From contig JAGCCU010000038.1 in assembly GCA_017651515.1 (NCBI GenBank), positions 1-64,000 on the forward strand: DNA of 64,000 nt, written 5' to 3'. The notes under the pieces were generated by a model. The model was not told the DNA's origin. It searched no databases and worked only from the letters and a program-made list of their open reading frames with translations. Each line of letters opens with the position of its first letter. Position 1 is the first letter of the stretch. The DNA is from Muribaculaceae bacterium. GTDB taxonomy: Bacteria; Bacteroidota; Bacteroidia; Bacteroidales; Muribaculaceae. Positions 8,496 to 16,303 of this stretch are shown here, one piece after another. A program made the translations under genes and the position numbers.

Positions 8496-9965
8496 ATGAA
8501 AAAGATATATAGAATTACAGCATTGCTGATGTTGTTACCAATTGTAGCAACTTCATGCTTCAAACTTGAAGAAGATGACATCTTCGACAAGAGTGCGGCA
8601 GAACGACTGACTGAGATGGCTGGTGAATATGAGGACATCCTGACCGATAAAGGCGGTAAGTGGCAGATGGAGTATTTTGCCAATTCCGAAATGCAAGGAT
8701 TTGTCTATCTCATGACTTTCCGCAAGGATGGTACCGTAACCATCTCGGGTGAGAATGAGTACATCGGTGGCGTTGACCTGAATAATGGTAAAACTGAGAT
8801 GAAGTTCGGTACTGCCGACTCTCAGTGGGATGTCATTACCGACAATGGCCCAGTACTCTCGTTCAGTACTTATAACAAGTATTTCCACCTCTTCTCAAGA
8901 CCTGACGACTTCTTGAATACCAGCAATGGTAATGGTAACAATGGACGCGGTCTGGAAGGAGACTATGAGTTCACTCTGCTCAAGTACAGTGGCGATACAC
9001 TTTACATCAAGGGCAAGAAACGTGAAATGGAAATGCTCATGACGCGTCTGCCGTCAGATACCGACGACAAGGATTACCTCGACGAAGTGGTCGCTAATTC
9101 AGGCAGATACTTCAGCAGCGTCATTCCGAGGGCATTCCTTACCCTTCCCAATGGAAAACGTTACGTCATCACCGGAGGATCAAGTCTTAACATGACAATC
9201 TATGATGAGTTTGCCGAGGATATTCTTACCTCTACTTTCTCAAGCAACGGTATCATCGGTCACGATTCATTTGGATTCATGAATCCTCTTACGATTGACG
9301 AATACACAGTTCAGCACTTCACTCCTCGTGAAGACGGTTCGCTCATCTGTTTTGAGGACAAGACTTCTACAATCTCTGCTGGCGACCTTGCAAAGGATTG
9401 CTTCTGCGACTCGCTCAACATGCTTCGACCGAAGAGTCAGCCTTCAGGCGATTCGCCAGAGGCAATAGCTGCAGCCTGCGAGAATGTCAAGGCCGAAAAA
9501 ATCAGTGATGCAACGAAGAAGACCAATTATTGGGAAATCAACCAGAACCTCACTACGGGTGCTGTTAAGGCGGCTCTTGAAGAGCTGAATAGCCAGCTGC
9601 CTAAGCGTGGCAGTTTCAAGAACTTTGTCAGTGCTGTCAAGTTCTGCTATATGGGATATCCAATGCAGAAATACATGCTACTTATTGATATAAAGGTTAC
9701 TCAGTCCAGTACTCTCACTTGCAAGTTCTACTATACACCTGAATTTACAGGTGCTGACCAGTTGAAGATGAACTACATTGAGAGCGACGGACAGACAACT
9801 ACACAGGCATATATCGATAATTACAGTGGTATGATGCATCTCATTGAGGCTGTCTTGGGATCTTACAAGCTCAGTGCTGCTTCTTTGCTCGCGCCCAACC
9901 GAATGACTCTCACTTCGACCACAAAGGCCGACGATGTGATTATTGCGGAAATCAAGCGCTGGTAA
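8496..9965 (+). CDS. DUF4302-type surface lipoprotein
   Basis: A 489-residue lipoprotein with the signal MKKIYRITALLMLLPIVATSC. The mature start, EEDDIFDKSAAERLTEMAGEYEDIL, and the following GGKWQMEYFANSEMQGFVYLM and ISGENEYIGG segments match what I recall of the DUF4302 family, whose members accompany SusCD pairs and the zinc-peptidase-like lipoprotein. The Met at 8496 is preferred over the ATG at 8484 because it directly begins a standard signal peptide. No enzymatic motif is visible. Function is unknown; accessory ligand binding at the cell surface is the usual guess. It is the last gene before a strong hairpin terminator at 9979-10006. Confidence 0.85.
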   Translation: MKKIYRITALLMLLPIVATSCFKLEEDDIFDKSAAERLTEMAGEYEDILTDKGGKWQMEYFANSEMQGFVYLMTFRKDGTVTISGENEYIGGVDLNNGKTEMKFGTADSQWDVITDNGPVLSFSTYNKYFHLFSRPDDFLNTSNGNGNNGRGLEGDYEFTLLKYSGDTLYIKGKKREMEMLMTRLPSDTDDKDYLDEVVANSGRYFSSVIPRAFLTLPNGKRYVITGGSSLNMTIYDEFAEDILTSTFSSNGIIGHDSFGFMNPLTIDEYTVQHFTPREDGSLICFEDKTSTISAGDLAKDCFCDSLNMLRPKSQPSGDSPEAIAAACENVKAEKISDATKKTNYWEINQNLTTGAVKAALEELNSQLPKRGSFKNFVSAVKFCYMGYPMQKYMLLIDIKVTQSSTLTCKFYYTPEFTGADQLKMNYIESDGQTTTQAYIDNYSGMMHLIEAVLGSYKLSAASLLAPNRMTLTSTTKADDVIIAEIKRW

Positions 9966-9978
9966 ATTTGAATATTTA

Positions 9979-10006
9979 GGGAGTGCCGCCCTAAAGCGGC
10001 ACTCCC
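9979..10006 (+). terminator. Hairpin terminator ending the SusC/SusD operon
   Basis: GGGAGTGCCGC and GCGGCACTCCC form a perfect 11-bp stem with a 6-base loop, 13 bases after the stop codon of the DUF4302 gene. The trailing sequence is AT-rich but not a pure T run. Confidence 0.75.
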
Positions 10007-10060
10007 GATTATTACATACGACTAAAATTCACCTTTTTATTAACTTAACTTTTTATTGCA

Positions 10061-12280
10061 ATGAAAAAGAGTTTACTTTTTGCAGCTGTCCTGGCACTGG
10101 CAGTAACTGCTAATGCTCAGGTGGCTCGCAGCCATGCTGGTGGCAAGACCGTTAAAGCCATTGCCGCTCAGCAGATGAAAAATGCTAAGATTGATCACCG
10201 TGTTGCTGATCGTAACATTGGCATGAATGGAACTTCAGTTCGGCCGCAAAATGCCGTTCCTGGTCGTTCGGCTTACTATGTACGCCCAAAAGGCACCATG
10301 TATGTCAACTGGGACAAGGAAGGCTCAGGCTTTATCATGCCGTTCGTCAACACCAAGCCTTATGACGAGGTGACATGGCGTAACTTCTCTACCGCAGGCG
10401 GTTCTCCTTCATGGGGCTACTGGCTCTATACTGATGGTGGTCGTGACTCGTTGACCAGCAGTGAGCGTGACCTCACCGTTACCTATGGTTATGAATATGA
10501 GGACTGCCCTTATCTTATGATGGGTAAAATTGGTCCTTATACTCTTTCGGGATATCGTGTGAATGATGCTCTTGCTGTTGAAGCAGAGGCTAACAGTGGT
10601 GTGGCTTCGGTTATCAATTCAAGGGAGATCTACGAAGGTCAGGAGACCAACTTCCTTGGTTCGGCTCACTACTATGGCAGCAGCAACCGTTTCGGTACTG
10701 AGCGCTATGGCTGGACTTACTATTCTGGTGCCCCAGGCCCCGACTATGATCCCGATGCTCCAGAAGAGGAGCAGGACCGTTCTGGCTACTGGTTCGGTAA
10801 GAACTATGGTGGCTACAACGTCTTTGGTTGCGGCTTTGAAAAGCCAGTTTCACCTTATGTGCTCAACAACGTATATTTCTGGGCTGTCGATGTGGTTGTA
10901 ACTGCTGATACCGACCTCGAGTGCCGCATCTATCGCCTGAGCGACCTGCCTCAGTACGGTGATACTACCAATGCTGAAATCGATGCTGAACTTCTCACCG
11001 AGGATGCTCTCATCGCTACCGGCCGCACTACCATCACTACCGACATGAACGAGGATGGCCAACCCATTCTTGAGTTCACTCTCTATGAGACCGATCCAGA
11101 TCTCGGCATCGAGTACGAGACCACTCCTATGATTGACGATGCTATTGTAATCTTAATCCTTGGTATGGATCAGGAAACTATTACTTCTATGTCTGGTCTG
11201 ATTACAAGTGATGAGGAAGATGAACAAGTTGGTGAGCTTACCTTCATCGGACACCAGGAAGATGGTGTTATCACTGATGTTTATGGTCTGAACAACTTCT
11301 TCAGTGGACCACTTACCCTCAAGTCAGGTTCTTCTATCATGATTGACGTTACTCGTCCGTTCATGGTTTACAACTATTCATTCGAAACTGGTGAATACAC
11401 ATTCCCCAACGAGGGTGGACAGCTCGTTTACGACTTCGATACTGAACAAATCGAAGGTATCCAGATCTATGCTGATGCTCCAAAGAGCGACTATACCGTT
11501 ACAACTGTTGACGGTGGCGAAGTACCCGATTGGTTGACAATCGAGCTCGAAGACTTGATGATTACCGAAGGTGAATATGCTGGTGAGTTCTCTGGTGTTG
11601 TCAATGCACACGTTACTGCTGCTGCTCTGCCCGTTGGCATGAGCGGACGTGAAGCTATGGTACGCTTCGCTATCAACGGTGCTTACCTTGACTATCACTT
11701 CATCCAGGGCGATATCAATGGTGTTACTTGGCCAGATGATACTTACATCCTCGGTGAGGTTAACGAGAATGGTTGGGATCCCTCTGTTGGCGTACAGATG
11801 GCTCAGGATGGCAATACCTACACTGCCGACGTGACATTCGACGGACGCAACGATGGCTTCAACTACTTCAGCTTCACCACTTTGCTCGCTGAGACTTCTG
11901 GCGACTGGGATGCTATCAAGGATTATCGCTTCGGTGCTGTCAGCGATGGTGACTTCTGGGTGACTGAGGAACAACTCAACAAGGAACTTGATCTCCAGGC
12001 TGGTGAAACAGCATTCAAGATCGCTGCTGGCGAATACACTCTCACTGTTGACCGCGAGAACATGACTCTCGTTATCGCTCCAAAGGCTGCTCAAGGTCTC
12101 CTTGGCGACTTCGACAACAGCGGTATCATCGACGTTGAGGATGTGAATGCTGCAATCAACATCATCCTCAAGATTAAGAGCATGAGCGACTATCCAGGCA
12201 ATGGCGACATGGACGGCAACGGTTACATCGACGTGGAAGATGTGAACGCAATCATCAACATCATCCTCAAGCTCGTCTAA
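10061..12280 (+). CDS. Secreted protein with SusE/F-like domain and C-terminal dockerin-like module
   Basis: A 739-residue exported protein with signal MKKSLLFAAVLALAVTANAQ. The first 400 or so residues are unrecognised beta-rich sequence (YVRPKGTMYVNWDKEGSG, then Tyr/Gly/Asp-rich stretches). Residues about 560-680 (DDTYILGEVNENGWDPS to ENMTLVIAPK) resemble the SusE/SusF starch-binding-type fold, which would suit glycan binding; this is inference from pattern only. The end, about 682-739, is a two-repeat dockerin-like unit: GDFDNSGIIDVEDVNAAINI and GDMDGNGYIDVEDVNAIINI, each with a DxDxxGxIDxxD calcium loop and a helix, joined by SMSDYPGN. It lies downstream of the SusCD operon terminator and may be expressed with it or separately; no clear promoter is visible. 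Confidence 0.85.
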   Translation: MKKSLLFAAVLALAVTANAQVARSHAGGKTVKAIAAQQMKNAKIDHRVADRNIGMNGTSVRPQNAVPGRSAYYVRPKGTMYVNWDKEGSGFIMPFVNTKPYDEVTWRNFSTAGGSPSWGYWLYTDGGRDSLTSSERDLTVTYGYEYEDCPYLMMGKIGPYTLSGYRVNDALAVEAEANSGVASVINSREIYEGQETNFLGSAHYYGSSNRFGTERYGWTYYSGAPGPDYDPDAPEEEQDRSGYWFGKNYGGYNVFGCGFEKPVSPYVLNNVYFWAVDVVVTADTDLECRIYRLSDLPQYGDTTNAEIDAELLTEDALIATGRTTITTDMNEDGQPILEFTLYETDPDLGIEYETTPMIDDAIVILILGMDQETITSMSGLITSDEEDEQVGELTFIGHQEDGVITDVYGLNNFFSGPLTLKSGSSIMIDVTRPFMVYNYSFETGEYTFPNEGGQLVYDFDTEQIEGIQIYADAPKSDYTVTTVDGGEVPDWLTIELEDLMITEGEYAGEFSGVVNAHVTAAALPVGMSGREAMVRFAINGAYLDYHFIQGDINGVTWPDDTYILGEVNENGWDPSVGVQMAQDGNTYTADVTFDGRNDGFNYFSFTTLLAETSGDWDAIKDYRFGAVSDGDFWVTEEQLNKELDLQAGETAFKIAAGEYTLTVDRENMTLVIAPKAAQGLLGDFDNSGIIDVEDVNAAINIILKIKSMSDYPGNGDMDGNGYIDVEDVNAIINIILKLV

Positions 12281-12338
12281 TCATGACGTCCGAAAATATG
12301 ATTTAGAAATAGCAGTTTCTTAACATATTTTTCTCCTG

Positions 12339-12369
12339 AGAAGGGGTGGCTGTGAAAGCCACCTCTTCT
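12339..12369 (+). terminator. Hairpin terminator after the dockerin-tailed gene
   Basis: AGAAGGGGTGGCT pairs with AGCCACCTCTTCT (13 bp with one G-U), loop gtgaa-like, followed by TTCTAGTTTTC. Located about 60 bases after the stop codon at 12280. Confidence 0.7.
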
Positions 12370-12409
12370 TTCTAGTTTTCAGTCTTCAGTTATTAGTTCT
12401 CGCTGTCGG

Positions 12410-12451
12410 TTCCCCCTCTAAGCTAGAGGGGGTTGGGGGGAGTATGAATCC
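12410..12451 (+). repeat. C/G-run palindromic repeat, copy 2
   Basis: CCCCCTCTAAGCTAGAGGGG then GTTGGGGGGAGTATGAATCC. Same orientation as the other copies; only 38 bases separate it from copy 3. Confidence 0.75.
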
Positions 12452-12489
12452 TTGGCCCTCGCTTCTTGGTTCTCGGCCCTTGCCGTCAG

Positions 12490-12531
12490 CTCCCCCTCTA
12501 AGACTAGAGGGGGTTGGGGGAGTATGAATCC
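12490..12531 (+). repeat. C/G-run palindromic repeat, copy 3
   Basis: CTCCCCCTCTAAGACTAG, AGGGGG, then TTGGGGGAGTATGAATCC. Two alternative pairings are possible: the inner CCCCCTCTA/TAGAGGGGG stem or an outer CTCCCCC/GGGGGAG stem. Confidence 0.75.
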
Positions 12532-12626
12532 TCAGTCCTCGCTTCTTGGCTCTCGCTTCTGGTCTCCAGCGGCACGCTGGCATTAAAAAACTGCCTTCTG
12601 ATAACTCAAAACTGAAAACTTTTTCG

Positions 12627-12634
12627 TATGTTTG
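12627..12634 (+). promoter_or_regulatory. -7 box (TATGTTTG) for nhaC
   Basis: TATGTTTG fits TAnnTTTG and lies 23 bases before the ATG at 12658. It overlaps an earlier in-frame ATG at 12628, which argues that the later start is the one used. Confidence 0.5.
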
Positions 12635-12657
12635 CAGACTATAAAGCATTTTCAGTT

Positions 12658-14097
12658 ATGACCGATAGACGACTTCCTCATCCACTAGTTGCTTTAATCC
12701 CCATAATAATCCTGATTTTACTCCTCGCAGTAGTGATTAGGCTCTTCGGCAGCGACTCACTCACCGGCGGCAGTCAGATTGCGCTCATTATGGGCATGGC
12801 AGTGTGTATTTTCATCTCCATGATCTTCTATCGCGTGCCTTGGAAGACCTTCGAGAAGCAGATGGAGAAGACCATGGGAGGAATCTTCATCACACTTCTG
12901 ATTCTGCTCTCCGTGGGCATGCTCTCAGGTTCGTGGATGATAAGCGGAGTCGTACCCACGCTCATCTATTACGGAATACAGATTCTCTCACCTCGCTTCT
13001 TCCTCGTCAGCGCTTGTGCCATCTGCGCTTTGGTGTCACTGCTCTCTGGAAGCTCTTGGACCACCGTTGCCACCATTGGCGTCGCACTTCTGGGCGTTGG
13101 TACGGCTCTCGGCATAAGCACGGCATGGACGGCGGGCGCCATTATTTCGGGCGCATATTTCGGCGACAAGATGTCACCGTTGAGCGACACTACTATACTG
13201 GCTTCTTCCACAACAGGGGTGGACATCTTCGACCACATACGCTACATGATGCACTCCACCGTGCCGGCGATGACCATCTCGCTCATCATTTTCCTGATTG
13301 CCGGGCTGGGGTTTGGCAACAACGCCTCCATGCATGTAGAGGAATACACGCAGGGACTAGCCTCTACTTTTCACATCTCGTTATGGACGCTCTTGGTGCC
13401 CGTGTTCACCGGTATTCTCATTGCACGGCGAGTGCCTTCGCTCATCGTTCTCTTCCTGTCAAGCGTCGTGGCGGGCATAATTGCACTCATCCTCCAACCG
13501 CACATTCTCACTCAGATTGCAGCCGATTCTTCGCTGAGCACATCTGCGGCGCTTACTCGTGGACTCGCGATGACGTTCTTTGGCTCTACTGCCGTGCAGA
13601 CGGGTTCCGAAGCACTTAACGACTTGGTCTCCACAGGCGGCATGGCGGGGATGCTGAACACTATATGGCTCATCATATGTGCCATGTGTTTCGGAGCTGC
13701 CATGGTAGCAAGCGGAATGATAGAGAGCATCATGAGGGTTGTCATCAATTGGGTACGCACGCGGCTTAGTCTGGTGGCTTCAACAGTGTTTACAGGCATA
13801 TTCCTGAATATCACCACCGGCGACCAGTTCATCTCCATCGTACTCACCTCCGATGTCTTCAAGGACCTCTATGACCGTAAAGGCTACGAACGCCGTCTGT
13901 TGAGCCGCACCACCGAAGACGCCGCAACAGTCACTTCGGTGCTCGTGCATTGGAACACTTGCGGTATGACGCAAGCCACTGTGCTCGGAGTGCCTACTCT
14001 AACCTATCTTCCTTACTGCTTCTTCAACCTGCTCTGCCCACTCATGACCCTCACCATCGCCGCCATCGGCTGGCGCATCAAAAAGCCAGCCCAATAA
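12658..14097 (+). CDS. nhaC: Na+/H+ antiporter of the NhaC family
   Basis: A 479-residue inner-membrane protein with about twelve hydrophobic segments, starting MTDRRLPHPLVALIPIIILILLLAVVIRLFG. Family landmarks include LLSVGMLSGSWMISGVVPTLIYYG (about 80-105), ALVSLLSGSSWTTVATIGVALLGVG (about 125-150) and the conserved GAIISGAYFGDKMSPLSDTT stretch (about 160-180) with the charged residues expected for ion translocation, then GDQFISIVL near the C-terminus. NhaC proteins exchange Na+ for H+ and serve pH and sodium homeostasis; some relatives exchange malate or lactate. The start at 12658 is chosen because an upstream ATG falls inside the -7 box. It appears to be a single-gene unit between repeat-rich gaps. 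Confidence 0.92.
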   Translation: MTDRRLPHPLVALIPIIILILLLAVVIRLFGSDSLTGGSQIALIMGMAVCIFISMIFYRVPWKTFEKQMEKTMGGIFITLLILLSVGMLSGSWMISGVVPTLIYYGIQILSPRFFLVSACAICALVSLLSGSSWTTVATIGVALLGVGTALGISTAWTAGAIISGAYFGDKMSPLSDTTILASSTTGVDIFDHIRYMMHSTVPAMTISLIIFLIAGLGFGNNASMHVEEYTQGLASTFHISLWTLLVPVFTGILIARRVPSLIVLFLSSVVAGIIALILQPHILTQIAADSSLSTSAALTRGLAMTFFGSTAVQTGSEALNDLVSTGGMAGMLNTIWLIICAMCFGAAMVASGMIESIMRVVINWVRTRLSLVASTVFTGIFLNITTGDQFISIVLTSDVFKDLYDRKGYERRLLSRTTEDAATVTSVLVHWNTCGMTQATVLGVPTLTYLPYCFFNLLCPLMTLTIAAIGWRIKKPAQ

Positions 14098-14148
14098 GGT
14101 CCTCAGCCCTCAGCCTTCAGTTTTCAGTTATCGGTTATCGCCGGTAGT

Positions 14149-14189
14149 GCCCCCTCTAAGATAGAGGGGGTTGGGGGGAGTATGAATCC
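14149..14189 (+). repeat. C/G-run palindromic repeat, copy 4
   Basis: GCCCCCTCTAAGATAGAGGG then GGTTGGGGGGAGTATGAATCC-type tail, same orientation as copies 1-3. It is flanked on both sides by degenerate TTTTCAG/TTCTCAG units (14107-14140 and 14191-14228). Confidence 0.75.
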
Positions 14190-14246
14190 TTGGTTCTCAG
14201 CTTTCAGTCTTCAGTTTTCAGTACTCAGCCATGTCCGCTATTGACA

Positions 14247-14277
14247 TTGCAATAGTGGATGCTGCGGCATACCTTTG
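14247..14277 (+). promoter_or_regulatory. Possible promoter immediately before the terminase start
   Basis: TTG (14247-14249), 20 bases, TACCTTTG (14270-14277) fits the pattern, and the ATG follows only 4 bases later at 14282, which would give a leaderless or near-leaderless mRNA. If instead the upstream ATG at 14231 is used, this match is coincidental. Confidence 0.3.
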
Positions 14278-14281
14278 CGGC

Positions 14282-16123
14282 ATGAATATCCAGGAAATCA
14301 TTGCCGAAAACAAACGCCGCAACAAACTGCTCGCCCAGCAGCCCTATGATCCGCTAACAGGTGAAGGGTGCTGCGGCGAACGCCTTTGCCGTGATGGCGT
14401 CTGGCTGCCGCGTACGTTGCTCGACGAATGTCCTCACTTTTCGGCACTTTCCGACCTGGACCAGCGACGGCTGCGCATCATCCATGACTTCGAGTACTGG
14501 TGCGCTACATGCGTCATAATAAGAGACAAGTTGACCGGAAGACCCATGAACTTCCATCTCAACAAGCCGCAAAGGCGGCTGCTTGCCATCATGGAGGAAC
14601 AGCGCATAGCGGGCCTGCCGGTGCGCATAATACTTCTCAAGGCGCGCCAGTGGGGTGGTTCTACGCTCGTGCAGATGTACATGGCGTGGATGCAGATAGT
14701 GCGGCACAAGGGATGGAACAGCCTCATTTGCGGACACCTCAAACAGAGCGCACGTGCCATAAAAGGCATGTACTCACTTTTGCTGCGAAACTACCCGCAG
14801 GAAATGCTTGACGAAGATGAAAAACTGAAGTTCAAGAACTTCGAAGGCAGCCGCGAAGTGCAGTCTCTCGAGTCGCGTGACTGCCTTGTGATAACGGGCA
14901 CTGCGGTCAGCGATGATGCCGTACGAGGCTACAACCTTGCAATGGCTCACCTCACCGAGGTCGCCTTCTGGCCCGATACGCCGCAACACTCGCCCGAAGA
15001 TGTCATGCGAAGCGTAAACGGCACCATAACGCGGATGCCCGAATCGGTCATAGTGCTCGAATCTACTGCCAATGGAGTAGGTCAATTCTTCCACGACGAA
15101 TGGATCAGGGCACAGGCGGGCGACAGCGACAAGATTCCCGTCTTCGTTCCTTGGCACGAAATCGAGATTTATCGTTCGGCGGTACGTGACCCGAAAAAGC
15201 TTTGGGATTCAATGGACGAGTATGAGCGCACGTTGTGGTATGATGGACTCACTCTCGAGATGATTCAGTGGTATCATGACAAACGAAGGGAAACTTCATC
15301 ACATGCCGCCATGATGGCGGAATTCCCAACCAACTCTTCTGAGGCGTTTATCTGCTCAGGTTTCTCGGTTTTCGACTCGAAACAGCTCGACCAGCTGCGT
15401 CGGAATTGCCGCCCGCCACGGGCTGTGGGAGAGATGGCGGCAGTGTTCAAGACTCTGAAGAACCTGCACTTTCAACCCGTTGCCCAAGGAAAGATGAACA
15501 TCTGGGAATTTCCAAAGCCAGGAACGAAGTACATCGTTGCCGTTGACGTGGGTGGACGGACACCAAAGGCCGACTACTCGGTAATCGCCGTGTTTGACGT
15601 GACAGATATTAGGAACCGACCCATAGAGGTGGTTGCTCAGTGGAGAGGACACATAGACCACGACCTGCTGGCATGGGAAGCAGCACAGGTAGCGGCTTTC
15701 TACAACAAGGCGCTGCTGGTGGTCGAGGCCAACACTTTCATCAAAGATGCCGCCTCGGAATATGCTCCTGCGAGGTTCGTCCTTGATGAGGTGTCACGTT
15801 ATTACCGTAATGTTTACTGGAGAGACTGCGACAAAATGGGATTCCACACGAACACGCACACTAAACCCGAAATCATAGGTCGGCTGATTGCCGACGTGCG
15901 CGATGAAGCATATATTGAGCACGACCATGAGGCAGTGAACGAGATGATGACCTACGAGCAGCATGGTGCTGCCTATAGAGCGCGCAAAGGGCATCACGAT
16001 GACATCCTCATGACTCGCGCCATCGCACTATGGGTAGCACGAAAGCACTGCGCTTTACAGCGCACCACCATCACCGATGCCGACAAGAAAGCATTAATTT
16101 CACCAAACAACCACTACCCCTAG
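14282..16123 (+). CDS. Phage-type terminase large subunit (isolated)
   Basis: A 613-residue protein with both halves of a TerL DNA-packaging motor. The ATPase part has a Walker A-like LLKARQWGGST (Lys120 region) preceded by HLNKPQRRLLAIMEEQR, and a Walker B-like AMAHLTEVAFW with the catalytic Glu near residue 225, followed by VLESTANGVGQFFHDEW. The nuclease part has VAVDVGGRTPKADYSVIAVFD (Asp422), LLVVEANT (Glu482) and a C-terminal HHDDILMTRAIALW (about Asp573), an RNase H-like acidic set. All motifs look intact. An upstream in-frame ATG at 14231 would add 17 residues. No small terminase, portal, capsid or tail genes lie nearby; the only neighbour in the island is the large unknown gene downstream. 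It may be a prophage remnant or a domesticated motor. Confidence 0.88.
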   Translation: MNIQEIIAENKRRNKLLAQQPYDPLTGEGCCGERLCRDGVWLPRTLLDECPHFSALSDLDQRRLRIIHDFEYWCATCVIIRDKLTGRPMNFHLNKPQRRLLAIMEEQRIAGLPVRIILLKARQWGGSTLVQMYMAWMQIVRHKGWNSLICGHLKQSARAIKGMYSLLLRNYPQEMLDEDEKLKFKNFEGSREVQSLESRDCLVITGTAVSDDAVRGYNLAMAHLTEVAFWPDTPQHSPEDVMRSVNGTITRMPESVIVLESTANGVGQFFHDEWIRAQAGDSDKIPVFVPWHEIEIYRSAVRDPKKLWDSMDEYERTLWYDGLTLEMIQWYHDKRRETSSHAAMMAEFPTNSSEAFICSGFSVFDSKQLDQLRRNCRPPRAVGEMAAVFKTLKNLHFQPVAQGKMNIWEFPKPGTKYIVAVDVGGRTPKADYSVIAVFDVTDIRNRPIEVVAQWRGHIDHDLLAWEAAQVAAFYNKALLVVEANTFIKDAASEYAPARFVLDEVSRYYRNVYWRDCDKMGFHTNTHTKPEIIGRLIADVRDEAYIEHDHEAVNEMMTYEQHGAAYRARKGHHDDILMTRAIALWVARKHCALQRTTITDADKKALISPNNHYP

Positions 16124-16303
16124 CCCTTTCCCGTCGATTCCGTGTGCCGTGACTTGTCACGGCCACCATTCGCGTCAGCCCCTCGTCATATCGCCGCAGG
16201 CGATCACTAAACAGAAAACCTCAGCATGATGCGAAGCGAATGCTGGGGAAAAGACCGAATCTAATAACCGTTCCTCGAAGAGGAACACTTATATGACTAT
16301 CTC
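16124..16303. other. Linker with four short hairpins between the terminase and the next gene
   Basis: GCCGTGAC-tt-GTCACGGC (16146-16163), ATCGCC-gca-GGCGAT (16190-16204), CAGCAT...ATGCTG (16222-16245) and GTTCCTC-gaa-GAGGAAC (16270-16286) follow one another in 140 bases. They could terminate, process or stabilise the transcript. No coding sequence is apparent. Confidence 0.55.

Larger units (their letters stand above)
12281..12657. other. 377-base intergenic region with terminator, two palindromic repeats and degenerate heptamer repeats
   Basis: Besides the terminator and the two C/G-run repeats, the stretch is made of degenerate 7-base units of the kind TTTTCAG, TCTTCAG, TTCTCGG and TCTTGGT (12373-12405, 12452-12488, 12532-12565) and the complementary ACTGAAA type (12605-12620). 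No credible gene is present; an 87-codon minus-strand frame here is composed of the repeats. Confidence 0.6.

Noticed and set aside
12386..12649. An 87-codon minus-strand frame after the dockerin-tailed gene
   Set aside because: Built from the palindromic and heptamer repeats.
12804..13619. A 271-codon frame overlapping nhaC in another frame
   Set aside because: His/Arg-rich composition without any family match; nhaC is convincing over the full length.
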